From Nocardia arthritidis (GTDB lineage: Bacteria; Actinomycetota; Actinomycetes; Mycobacteriales; Mycobacteriaceae): 64,000 bases of DNA. The position numbers and the translations under genes are program-made. Each line of letters opens with the position of its first letter. Within the stretch, counting starts at the first letter, position 1. The stretch spans positions 5,394,001 to 5,458,000 of the forward strand of contig NZ_CP046172.1 in the NCBI RefSeq assembly GCF_011801145.1, given 5' to 3'. The notes beneath the pieces are model-generated. The model searched no databases. It saw only the letters and a program-made list of their open reading frames with translations, and was not told the origin of the DNA. This document shows positions 34,180 to 43,900 of this stretch, piece after piece.

Positions 34180-36204
34180 TCAACGACCGGTGTCGTCGGC
34201 AACGTGGAGGGCGGCCATCACCTCATCGCGGCGGACAAGATATGAGAACAGCGGATTCGGGTTTTCGACCTTGTACATGAGTTCGTGGAGTAGATCGCGT
34301 TCGGTCGGGGTTATCGGGATCTGTCCATTCGCGAGGGATGCGGCCAAAGTGTCGACCGCGAGCTCGGCACCGGCATGTTCCCACAGCTCTTCGATCGACC
34401 GTGTGACGTCTTGATCGAGGCGCCGGCCGTGAGCGTCGAGCCTGTCGCGCAGGCTGTCCAGCAAAGGCTCGAACCGCTCCTGCCACCACTGCGTATTCGC
34501 TTGCATCTCAGCCCAATACGACGCCGGGAGATCAGGATCGGGTGCGGTGACGACCTCGCCGGTTGCCATCCGGGATCGGAGCGAACAGTCGAGGATGCGG
34601 CCGTCGAAGGTCCCGATCATCACGCGATAACCGGTGTAGGCCAATGACAGTGGCTCGACGGCGATTCGATGCACGCCGAGTCGGAGTGTCTGACGCCAGC
34701 GTACGGACCCATCGGCGGAATCGAGCGCGACGATCTCGCCGGAACCGAGGCCCGCGAGAATCAGGTCTTCGACGAGTTCCAGCGCTGTAATGGGGACGTC
34801 CGCGGCGAAGACCCACTCCGCTTCGCCGTCCGGCAGACGTCGCCGCACGACAAAGGTGTTGCCGGGCAACAGCCCTCGGCCGTCATGGACCTGTCCGGCG
34901 TGCACTATCGCGGTGCCGATGTCATCGCGCACGTACAGTCCGGGACCACCGAAGAGGTGTTTGTCGCGGCGGGTATCCCATTCCAGCGGGAACAAGCGCC
35001 GCACCCGCGGGTGCGCGCCCTCGCGCGGATCGATGGCGACGATCCACTTCTCGAGATGCGGCTCGGTGTCGGAATCACCTCGCAGGAAATAGAATTCGGG
35101 TGCATAGCGGATGTCGAACCAATGGTTGAACAGGTCGTATCCGCCCAGTCGAACCTCGGCGACCAGATCTCCCTCGGGCGAAATCAGCTGAGTGTCCGGT
35201 CCGGCGCCGCGGCTCGAGTGGTCGCTGTCGCGGAGGGCCACCCAGCCGTCGACGGTGCTCGCGGCGACGACCGGATGTCCGGGCGCGAATTCTGTTATCG
35301 GCACACCATTTTCGAGGGATATGCGTTCAACGGCTCGTGGCTGCCGCCGCCATCCTTCGCCCGCGACCCAGCGTTGCGGTGCGTCGGGTACCACCCACGC
35401 CGAATCTTCGTCGGGCGACACCACGATTTGCCTGCCGCCGCCGTTGCCGGGGATCGACCACGCCCGCTCGCCGCTGGGCAGCCAGCACTCCAGCGTCGTT
35501 CCCTCTAGCGCGGCGAGGACCCGGCGGTCGCTCCACGATTGCAGCGCCCATATCGACCGGCGCGGCGACCAGCGTGTTCCCCAGAATTCGTAGTCGCCCG
35601 CGCCGAGGGAGGTAACACACTGATCCGGATCCGGCGATCGCGTATCGACTTTCAGGTCAGCCTGATCCGTCGGCGAAATCATGCCGTCTGTGGCGGTCGT
35701 CCAATCGTCTCGCGCGAAGAAGGCGAGGAATCCGTAACTATGCGCGTCCTCGTCGTCGAAGTCGTCCTGCGGCGCGAGAGTCGCCTCCAACAATCGCGCG
35801 TCCCGCCACCGCACCCGGCGCACCTCACGACTTCCTTCGAGGATCGAAACGGTCTTGCCGGTCTCGAGATCGAACAGCAGCAACTCGCCCTCGAAGTAAT
35901 ATCCACCGTCGTAATCGCCGGTACCAACGGCCAGCAGCGGCAACTCGGGATGGAAATCCAAAGAAAGAACCCGATATCGCACCGGAACCACATGCAAGCA
36001 CACCAGGCTCCCCTGCCGATAAACCCCCACCCGATGCCGCCGTCGCCCACCACGCACGTCCCGCCCCAGCCATTGCGCGGCACCGAGGTCACCCCCAAGG
36101 GCAAACATCCCGTGCCGAACCGATGCGATACCAACGACCGGGCAACCGATCTCGGCGAACGGCCCATCCCCCAGGACCCGCCGTATCGACAATTCCTCCT
36201 TCAC
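34180..36204 (-). CDS. Large beta-propeller protein (WD40/PQQ-like), hypothetical
   Basis: A 674-residue soluble protein without a signal peptide. Repeated blade-like strands occur through residues 30-560, for example LLLFDLETGKTVSILEG and IVALDSADGSVRWRQTL, followed by a helical, charged tail (about 565-674). Such propellers act as scaffolds and are frequent neighbours of conflict systems in actinobacteria. It is divergent from the S-4TM gene. A role as regulator or sensor for the nearby effector proteins is inference. Confidence 0.7.
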   Translation of the reverse strand: MKEELSIRRVLGDGPFAEIGCPVVGIASVRHGMFALGGDLGAAQWLGRDVRGGRRRHRVGVYRQGSLVCLHVVPVRYRVLSLDFHPELPLLAVGTGDYDGGYYFEGELLLFDLETGKTVSILEGSREVRRVRWRDARLLEATLAPQDDFDDEDAHSYGFLAFFARDDWTTATDGMISPTDQADLKVDTRSPDPDQCVTSLGAGDYEFWGTRWSPRRSIWALQSWSDRRVLAALEGTTLECWLPSGERAWSIPGNGGGRQIVVSPDEDSAWVVPDAPQRWVAGEGWRRQPRAVERISLENGVPITEFAPGHPVVAASTVDGWVALRDSDHSSRGAGPDTQLISPEGDLVAEVRLGGYDLFNHWFDIRYAPEFYFLRGDSDTEPHLEKWIVAIDPREGAHPRVRRLFPLEWDTRRDKHLFGGPGLYVRDDIGTAIVHAGQVHDGRGLLPGNTFVVRRRLPDGEAEWVFAADVPITALELVEDLILAGLGSGEIVALDSADGSVRWRQTLRLGVHRIAVEPLSLAYTGYRVMIGTFDGRILDCSLRSRMATGEVVTAPDPDLPASYWAEMQANTQWWQERFEPLLDSLRDRLDAHGRRLDQDVTRSIEELWEHAGAELAVDTLAASLANGQIPITPTERDLLHELMYKVENPNPLFSYLVRRDEVMAALHVADDTGR

Positions 36205-36214
36205 CTGACCAGCA

Positions 36215-36298
36215 TCTCAGGCCAGAAGAAATATCCGTCGCCACGGGCCGGCGCCCGCCCAACGCTCACCACAAGGAAACGACTTGGGGCCGCATCAG
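36215..36298 (+). repeat. Dispersed repeat, copy 1
   Basis: About 84 bases share roughly 80% identity, in the same orientation, with 53334-53416. The best conserved blocks are TCTCAGGCCAGAAG at the left and ACGCTCACCACAAGGAAA plus GGGCCGCA at the right. It lies in the intergenic region ahead of the S-4TM gene. It has no coding sense and no terminal inverted repeats that I can see. Confidence 0.65.
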
Positions 36299-36401
36299 CC
36301 AGGCTTTCGTCTGCCGACCGAAGTGGGCGAACACCGACCGCCTATCGAGTGCGCTGCCTACGATCGAGGGGGATGTGGTTCGGCGACGGGATCATTCGGC
36401 T

Positions 36402-37355
36402 ATGGCGAGCGGGGCAGGCCAGTCGGCGCCGCGGGGTGTACCGGCAAGGCCGATCCACGAACGGCAGTTGGACGATGACATGGTGCGCCTGCAGCGGGCC
36501 GCGGCGGTGAGTCATCGACGCGGGCAGATCGTCGAAGCCGTCCGGGTGGACGCGGCGGTCCTGCTCGCCATCGCGGGTATCGCGGTCACCCTTGTCGGAC
36601 AAGGGCGTTCGGCGATGCCGATCATCGGAGCGGGGTGGTTCGTGTTGTCCACATTCCTGCTCAAACGTCAGGCAAGCGCGGCCACGCGGCAGTCCGCGCT
36701 GCTGCGAGAGATGTTCGATACCACGCTGTTTCATATCCCGTGGCGCGCGACCGTCGCAGGCGATCCGGTCGGCCAACCGGATATCTCCAGACTGGCTCGC
36801 GGACTCGCGCGGGGTTCGGCGACGGATCGGCAGATCACGAACGGCTGGTACGACTCGACGGCGGGCGTGCACCACCCGTACGACATCCTGATCACGCAGG
36901 AGCAGAACCTCGGCTGGGATGCTCGATTACGCCGTCGATACGTGGCATTCGTCCTGTCCGCCGCAGTCGGGTGGAGCGTAATCGGCCTGGTGGCTGGGAT
37001 GCTCATCGGACATGCGACGATCGCGGATATCCTGCTCGGCTTCTTCGTTCCGTCGCTCGCCGCTTACCAGATCGCCGTCGATATCGTGGCGGGTCAGCAG
37101 CGCGCGGTGGCCGAGCGGGAACGGCTCAATCGCATTGTGACCGAAGAACTTCGCCGCGCCCGGCCAGGCCCGGTCAGCGATACCGAATGGCGTCGGGTCC
37201 GCGGGCTCGCCCGCGACGTCCAGGACGGAATTCTGCGAACTCGCATGGATGCCAATCATTTACCCGAGTGGTTCTATCGGCGCTACCAACAGCACGACGA
37301 AAGGGATTTCGCCGATACCGCCCAAGCACACCGCCATCGCCTGGCGGCGAAATGA
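36402..37355 (+). CDS. S-4TM-family putative pore-forming effector
   Basis: A 317-residue protein with four hydrophobic segments in two pairs (AAVLLAIAGIAVTLVG, IIGAGWFVLSTFLL, VLSAAVGWSVIGLVAGMLI and ILLGFFVPSLAAYQIAV), separated by a soluble domain. Family hallmarks are MFDTTLFHIPWRA, GWYDST and TQEQNLGWDARLRRRY. S-4TM proteins were described in nucleotide-signalling conflict systems as pore-forming killers. No CD-NTase/SMODS gene is adjacent here. The ATG at 36402 has a weak ribosome site; GTG at 36375 is an alternative start. Confidence 0.82.
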   Translation: MASGAGQSAPRGVPARPIHERQLDDDMVRLQRAAAVSHRRGQIVEAVRVDAAVLLAIAGIAVTLVGQGRSAMPIIGAGWFVLSTFLLKRQASAATRQSALLREMFDTTLFHIPWRATVAGDPVGQPDISRLARGLARGSATDRQITNGWYDSTAGVHHPYDILITQEQNLGWDARLRRRYVAFVLSAAVGWSVIGLVAGMLIGHATIADILLGFFVPSLAAYQIAVDIVAGQQRAVAERERLNRIVTEELRRARPGPVSDTEWRRVRGLARDVQDGILRTRMDANHLPEWFYRRYQQHDERDFADTAQAHRHRLAAK

Positions 37356-37375
37356 CCACGAGGGATACTGCTGGG

Positions 37376-37528
37376 ATGACGGACAGTGTGGCGGACTTTC
37401 CAGAGGCCGGCGATGTCGATTTCGACGAGAACCAGAATAAGATCGTCTACGACGGCGCGCGTTGGGTCGCGATGGAGGAACCCCCGGAGGCGGATCCGCG
37501 AGCACGGATCCGCCACGATCCCAACTGA
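37376..37528 (+). CDS. Small acidic protein following the S-4TM gene
   Basis: A 50-residue acidic protein with a central NKIVYDGARWVAMEEPPE stretch. It starts 20 bases after the S-4TM stop, in another frame, and ends 2 bases from the convergent gene. Position and size suggest a partner or antidote of the effector, but nothing in the sequence proves it. Confidence 0.55.
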   Translation: MTDSVADFPEAGDVDFDENQNKIVYDGARWVAMEEPPEADPRARIRHDPN

Positions 37529-37530
37529 AT

Positions 37531-40500
37531 TCAGCTCGAACGGTTCTTGGCCTGGGCCCGCCAGAGCGCGCGTTCCTGCGCCGCACGCGTGTATTTCTCT
37601 GCGGCCATGAGTGTTTGGATCCAGAGTGCCCAGGTGCGCATGGTGTCGCCATGTGCTTCGCCCAGCACGCGGCGGCGACGCTCGAGCAATGCCTCGACCT
37701 CCTCCGGCGAGATACCCTCGAGCTTCGCCCGCACCGCGCACAGTTCGTGCGCGGCCAACAGGGTGAGCCTGTCGTCCGCGCCGTATGTCTCGGTGAGTAC
37801 GGCATGCGCCGCACGGAGCAGATCCCGCGCTTCGGTGAGTTCACCAGCCGTCCGCAGATCCTGGGCCAGGCTCACGGCCGATTGCGCCGTCGCGGGGTGC
37901 TGCTTTCCCAACGCCTCCAGGCGCAGGCGGTACACCTCACGATTCTGAGTCAGGGCCGCGGAGTGGTCACCGCGCGCACGCAGGTCCAGGCCGAGCGCAT
38001 GAGCGGAGGCCATCGTGTCGGCGTGGTGTTCGCCGAGCTCGGCGACCATCCGCGCGTGGGTGTCGGCGTCGAGTTCGGCGGCGGCGCGAATATCGCCGCT
38101 CTCGCGCAGCTCCGCGGCATGGTTGTGGGCGGCGATCAGCGTATCCCGGTGGTCGCGGCGCAATACCTTTCGGTGCGATTCGAGTAGTTCGGCAGATGTC
38201 GGAAGGTCGGACGGCGGTGACCATGCCTTGGCGAAGCGCCTGCCCGAAACCGCGTTCTGGGCCGCGACAAGAGTCGCCGGATCGTCGGCTCCATATAGTT
38301 CCTCACTCAGGGTGTAGGCCTCGATGTGGAGTCGCAGCGATTCGTCGTAGTCACCACGGTGATAGTGCACCTGTGCGAGGCGGCTGATCGCCGCGAGCGC
38401 CGGTTCCGACCGTGGGCCAGGATCGACCGCCCACCGCTCGTGGGTGTGCCGCGCGAGGGACAGCGCCGTGTCGAGATCATTGCGGGCGACCAGATATCCG
38501 ATGATGTCCAGCAACAGTGCGCGTGCGTCCGCGTCGCCGCCGGCCAAGTCCACCTCCAGTGCGTGCGGCACCAAATCATGGAACCTCGGCCAGCTGTCCG
38601 GATCTCGTGGATCCCCGGTCCGGCAGCGCGCGACCGCGGTGCGCGCTGCCACCTTCGCGCGGGCCCGGGCATCGGGTGCGGTGCGGTCGCGCACGAACGC
38701 CGACAGCAGCGAATACATCCGCGGTGACCCATGCTCGATCCGGAGCAGGCCGCTCGCGATGGCTCGTTTCACCAGCGGATCGAGCCCGAACGCATCCCTG
38801 GCCTCAGCGGCGAATCGCGGGTACACCGAAGCGGGTACGGCGGTGAGCACTTCCCGCGGAATGGGTGCGGCGGCCAGGAACGCGAGGAATTCGATCACCT
38901 CCGCGGCCGCGGGATCGGTCTCGGCGAGGTGTTCGAGGGCGAGGCGCCAGGTAGCCCCGAGCGACCCCGGGATGGTTCCGTCGACCGTGGACAGCACCCG
39001 GACCGGTTCGTCACGAACTTGATTCGCGTACTCGGTCAGTGACATGAGCGAGTCGACGAGGAAGTGCGCGGCCTGATCGACCGCGGCGGGCAGATGCTCC
39101 AGAGCCTCGGCGAGATCACCGAGCCCGGATTTGTCCCCGAGGATCTCGGTCAGCAATTCGATCGATTCGGCCGGATCGAATGGACCGATCTCGCAACGCT
39201 TTGCGATCTTCGTCCACCGCGGATCCCGTGAAGTGATCAACACATGTACCCCTGGCAGCCGCGGCACGAACTGCAGACACGTATCCATATCCGGTGCGCC
39301 GTCGAGCACATAGAGCCACGGACCGGTCTCGGACAGATGCCGAAACAGCTTGGTCCGCAGCAGATCCGCGTCTTTGGCGGGCAGCAGGCCGAGCCGAGCC
39401 GCGGTATGGGCCACGGCCTCGGGGAGCAATTCCGGCCGATCGGCGGCCAACCAGACCACACCGGTGAATTCGGCCAGGTGCTGATGCGCGTATTGGATTG
39501 CCAGCTGGGTTTTCCCGATTCCGGGCAACCCGTGGAGCACCAGCACGGCCCCACCCTCCGCGGTTCGCAGACCTTCCAATTCCGTTGGGGCAGCGCGGCT
39601 TACCGCAACGGGCTGCCGATCGGGCAGTTCGAGGGCGCTGGAACGCGAAGTCGGCGTGTCGGCCGTTACACGGGTGCCATTATCGGACCGTGTAGGAGCA
39701 TTGCCGAACTGGGCTGCCGCCCGGGCCGCGACGCCGAGGAACCATTCGATTGCCGTTTCACCGCCGATCTCCCAGGCGGCCAAGATCATCGCCTCTGCGA
39801 CCAGCGCGAGCTGGTATTGCGCGCGCCATTCGGCGAGCATTCCGCGTGTTCCGCCGTAGTTCACTCCGGACTCGTACATTCCGCGTACCAGCTCGAGCGC
39901 GATCGGAGGCAGCCACTCGGCCTCATAATCAGGATAATCAGGCGATACAACAAGATTCGCCAGTTCCTCGCGCGCGGGCGGGGAGAGTTCGGACAGATAG
40001 CCCGCCAGGGTGGTCAACAACAGATACGCTGGGTCTGCCGCGAGCGAACGGTGCTCCCTCGCATAGATCAGGTCGATGAGCTTGAAGACGCGCGGATCGT
40101 CGGTCACGAGCAGGTTGCCCGAGTGCAGATCCCGGTGCGCGTAACCACGCCGCACCCGCACGTTGGCCGCGCTCGCTCCGAATTCGTCATAGACCAGCGC
40201 CAACGGGTTGGCGAATCCATCCACCTGGGCGTCGGTCGGTCGACCGTCCGGGGTGAGCAGGCGACGTCGCACGGCCCAATCGATGTCGAAGCGGTCATGC
40301 AACTCGTCGCGCAGCAGGGCCCCCACCGTCGTCCGTTCCGCTCGCCGATTCGGATTCCACCCGTGTAGAAGGGCAGTGACGATCAGCGAAAGTCGTTCTG
40401 CCACTTGTTTGTTGGTTCGATCGCGAGCGATCGCCTCGGTCAGCGTCGACACCCCGGACATATCGTCGAAGGCGACCGCTTGAAACTGTACGGAGCCATC

Positions 40501-40842
40501 GTCGGCCAGTGTGATCGGATCGCCGATCGGTTCGACCAGGTGTCTGTCCCGGAATTCGGCCGGTGAATTCGCCCAGACAGTCCGGTGGCGGCGTGGCTCA
40601 GGGGATAGCTTCCTCGGCTCGTACTTCATGATGGCCTTGCCATCGAATCCCGGGCGCGTCAGGTAGACCGTCAGCAGGCGGGCATCGGTGAACCCATGAC
40701 CTGACCATCCGGCGTACTCCAACTCTATATTGCTGTGCCACAACGCGGTTTGCATCTGATACCGATGATGCTCGGCGAAGCTCGCGAGCACGTGTTCATC
40801 GCACACCCTGTCGAAAGATACGTCGTCGCGATCAGATCGCAC
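37531..40842 (-). CDS. STAND-type NTPase: kinase-like domain + NB-ARC + TPR repeats
   Basis: A 1103-residue protein. Residues 40-370 form an aminoglycoside-phosphotransferase/kinase-like fold with the catalytic loop YAHRDLHSGNLLV (D238) and the metal motif KLIDLIY. Residues 420-700 are an NB-ARC NTPase with Walker A LHGLPGIGKTQLA (K444) and ITSRDPRW. From about 750 to the end are helical repeats of the TPR class, each with an ALG..HPAT / YGADDPATL pattern. This resembles NLR-like STAND proteins in which the repeats sense a ligand. It is divergent from the CHAT protein across 92 bases. A defence role is inferred. Confidence 0.85.
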   Translation of the reverse strand: MRSDRDDVSFDRVCDEHVLASFAEHHRYQMQTALWHSNIELEYAGWSGHGFTDARLLTVYLTRPGFDGKAIMKYEPRKLSPEPRRHRTVWANSPAEFRDRHLVEPIGDPITLADDGSVQFQAVAFDDMSGVSTLTEAIARDRTNKQVAERLSLIVTALLHGWNPNRRAERTTVGALLRDELHDRFDIDWAVRRRLLTPDGRPTDAQVDGFANPLALVYDEFGASAANVRVRRGYAHRDLHSGNLLVTDDPRVFKLIDLIYAREHRSLAADPAYLLLTTLAGYLSELSPPAREELANLVVSPDYPDYEAEWLPPIALELVRGMYESGVNYGGTRGMLAEWRAQYQLALVAEAMILAAWEIGGETAIEWFLGVAARAAAQFGNAPTRSDNGTRVTADTPTSRSSALELPDRQPVAVSRAAPTELEGLRTAEGGAVLVLHGLPGIGKTQLAIQYAHQHLAEFTGVVWLAADRPELLPEAVAHTAARLGLLPAKDADLLRTKLFRHLSETGPWLYVLDGAPDMDTCLQFVPRLPGVHVLITSRDPRWTKIAKRCEIGPFDPAESIELLTEILGDKSGLGDLAEALEHLPAAVDQAAHFLVDSLMSLTEYANQVRDEPVRVLSTVDGTIPGSLGATWRLALEHLAETDPAAAEVIEFLAFLAAAPIPREVLTAVPASVYPRFAAEARDAFGLDPLVKRAIASGLLRIEHGSPRMYSLLSAFVRDRTAPDARARAKVAARTAVARCRTGDPRDPDSWPRFHDLVPHALEVDLAGGDADARALLLDIIGYLVARNDLDTALSLARHTHERWAVDPGPRSEPALAAISRLAQVHYHRGDYDESLRLHIEAYTLSEELYGADDPATLVAAQNAVSGRRFAKAWSPPSDLPTSAELLESHRKVLRRDHRDTLIAAHNHAAELRESGDIRAAAELDADTHARMVAELGEHHADTMASAHALGLDLRARGDHSAALTQNREVYRLRLEALGKQHPATAQSAVSLAQDLRTAGELTEARDLLRAAHAVLTETYGADDRLTLLAAHELCAVRAKLEGISPEEVEALLERRRRVLGEAHGDTMRTWALWIQTLMAAEKYTRAAQERALWRAQAKNRSS

Positions 40843-40934
40843 CGCTGCCTCCGAAACCCGGACAGCTCATGCGGGTCAGCGTACAGTCGCTGCCCGAGCA
40901 CACGAGAGGTTACGCGCGGAAAGGTGACGCTCGG

Positions 40935-43900
40935 ATGACACGGCTATCGGACGGCGCGCGCCGTTCACTCATCCTCCTCGTCGAGGCGCAATCCACCTCC
41001 TCTGGCCTGCACGTGCGCCTGCGCGAAGGCGACCGCGTGCTCGCCGACCGAAGAGTCGCCTACGATTCCACCGCCGAAGAGTACGCCGCATTCGTCGATG
41101 CCGACCGGTATTTCGAAAACCATCGGGTGCCCGGCGTGCCCGATCCCATTGCCGAGCCCGCCCGTAGACTCGGCGAGTGGGTATCGCGCGAATTGCTCGG
41201 TGACGCGGCGGATTTCATCGCCCTCGCGACGCCGTGCACGGTCGTGGTGACCGGCGCCGAGGCGCTGGTGTCCGGACCGTGGGAGCTCGCGCTCGTGTCG
41301 GAGCGCACGCTGGGGCAGCTCGGCGCGGTCTTTGTTCAATCGGTCGAAACGTCCGTTCCTCCACCGCCGGCCCGCACTGAACGCTCGGTGCTGCGCGTGC
41401 TGGCCGTATTCAGTCAACCGGACGGGCTGGACGCGCTCAACCTGCGCCGGGAGCGCCGCGAATTACAGCGCACCATAGGCGAATTGGCTCGGCTCGGCGC
41501 CAGGGTCGAGCTGTGCGTTCTGCAGTACGGCGCGACCCGGCGACGCCTCGCCGAGGTGGCCGCCGATCCAGACGGCTGGGACGTGGTGCAGCTGTCCGGG
41601 CATGGGGCGGCAGGGTCGTTCACTGTCGAGGCCGAGGACTCCGGGCGCGATCCGATCGAGGTGGACGACCTGATCGCACTGCTCGCCCCGGCTCGCCCCA
41701 GCCTGGTGGTGCTGAGCTCCTGCCGGTCGGCGGCGCGGATCGCCGAGGAGCGCATGGCGCTGCTCGGCCTGGCGGAAGTTTCGCATCGTCCCGATCGACA
41801 TCCGAATTCCCAACTCGCTCAGTCGATTGCGATCAACCTGGGATGTGCGGTCCTGGCTATGCGGTTCGCGGTCCCCGACAGCTACGTCATCGGGTTGATC
41901 ATGGCCTTCTATGCGGAGTTGCTACGCGAAGGACGTTCAGTGGCCGAAGCGCTCGAGATCGCGCGCGGCCGAGTCGGTGCGACCGCGACGGCGATCGAGT
42001 GGGCGACCTCGACCGTCATCGGTGAAGGCGCCGGACGGCTCACACTGAGCCGTCCGCGCCGCGCCGATGACGAAATCCCGCCTCCTCCTGAGCGGTTCGT
42101 CGGTCGCGTGGCCGTCATGACGAAGTGTGGCCGCACCTTGACCACGGCGGGCATGCCCAACACCGTTGTGCTGTCGGGAACGCCGGGCGTTGGCAAGACC
42201 ACTGTGGCCGCCGAGCTGGTCGACCTGCACGGCGACCGCTTCGATCAGGTGGTCTGGTTCGCAATACCCGAGAACGCCGATCCCCAAGTGTTGTTCCTCG
42301 ATCTCCTGGTGCGTCTGGAAACCGCACTGCCCGGCCTGCGTTTGCTCGACACCGTCGTCGAGGACACATTACCGGCGGACGCTCTCGCCGACCTCACGAA
42401 GGCACTGGCCTCGACTCGTACTCTGCTCGTGCTCGAGGCATTCGAAACGCTCACACCCGAAGGGGAATTCACGCATCTGGGCTGGCCCGGACTTATCACC
42501 GCGTTGACCGCGCACACGGGAGCGTCCCGTCTCCTGGCGACAACCAGGGTCACCCCCCGATGCCTGGCCCGATACGTCGAACCGATCGGACTGCTGACCG
42601 TTGACGAGACCGTCTTGCTGGTAGGCGAACTCGGGCGGCTCGACCGATTCGTCCGTGGCGAGGTGCCGGACGTATCGGCCGATGGCGCGAGAGCCCTTGC
42701 GGCACAAGCTATCAAGGCAAGCGGACGACACCCCAAACTACTCGAGCTCGCCGACGGGCAAGCGACAGACGCCGCCACGCTGCGTTCGTTCCTCGACGAT
42801 GCCGACAAGCGCTCGGCGGCCGAGCACGATCCCCGGCGGCTGCTCGAAGCATGGACGATCGAGGCGGTGACCCGGCTCGGCTCGTCGGCCCGGCATCGTT
42901 TCGACATTCTGTGCGTACTGGACGACCGCGATCGCACACCGGATACGGTGAACGCCATCGACGCCGATCCCAGCGCGACAGACTCCGACGACGAGCTGAG
43001 ATACGCGGCGCTGGCAGTGATCACCGGTCACCACTACGAAATACATCCCACCGTTGCGTCCTCCGGCCGAGACTTGCTCGAACCAGAAGCGCGGCAACGG
43101 ATCACCGCGGCGATCGCCACATATTGGCGGCATGCCCTCGAACGGGCGGTCGCCGCGGAACGGACCAGCGGCTCGATCGAACCGGTCGCCCGATTCGCCC
43201 GTGCCGTCGCTACATACCTGGTCCGCAGCGGCGACGTGCCGATGGCGATCGATGCCCTCGACCTTATTCTCCGCCGGGAAAGGTCCCGGATCGGCCTTCG
43301 TGCGCTGCTGCCTCTGGCACACGAAATCGTCACCACCGCAACGGGAACCGACCAGCGACTGCGCGCCCGCAGGATGGTTGCCAACATCATGGCCCTGCTG
43401 GCGCACCGCGCGGCCGAACCGATCACCGCCCAGCTGCGCGAAGATGCTCTTGCACAAGGTGATTCAGGGATGGCGATGTCGTTGACCACCGATCTCATCG
43501 GCCGATATCGCGAGGCGAATCGCTACCCCGAAGCGCTCGCGCTCGCCGACGAGCAGATCGAACTCGGCGAGCGAACCGGCGCCGGTCCGTGGACGCGCCT
43601 GGTACACGACAACGAAAAGGTAAGCCTCCTAGTGGCAATGGGCAAAGCCGCCGAGGTCGCCGAGCAGATCGAGCACCTGCGCCGCACCATGGCCGAGTTG
43701 CCCGACGAGGCGGGCGAGAACGAAACCGTGCGGCCCTTCCGGGCCAAGGGCCTGGTCTTGGATACCGCCTACACCGCAGCCCTCGCCTTGCACGACTACG
43801 ACACTTGCATAACCGTAGGCGAGGAGATGCTCGCACTCAAACGCGCCTACGACGCCGACGAGAACGAGATCGCCAGGGCGAAATACCGTTTGTGCTTCCC

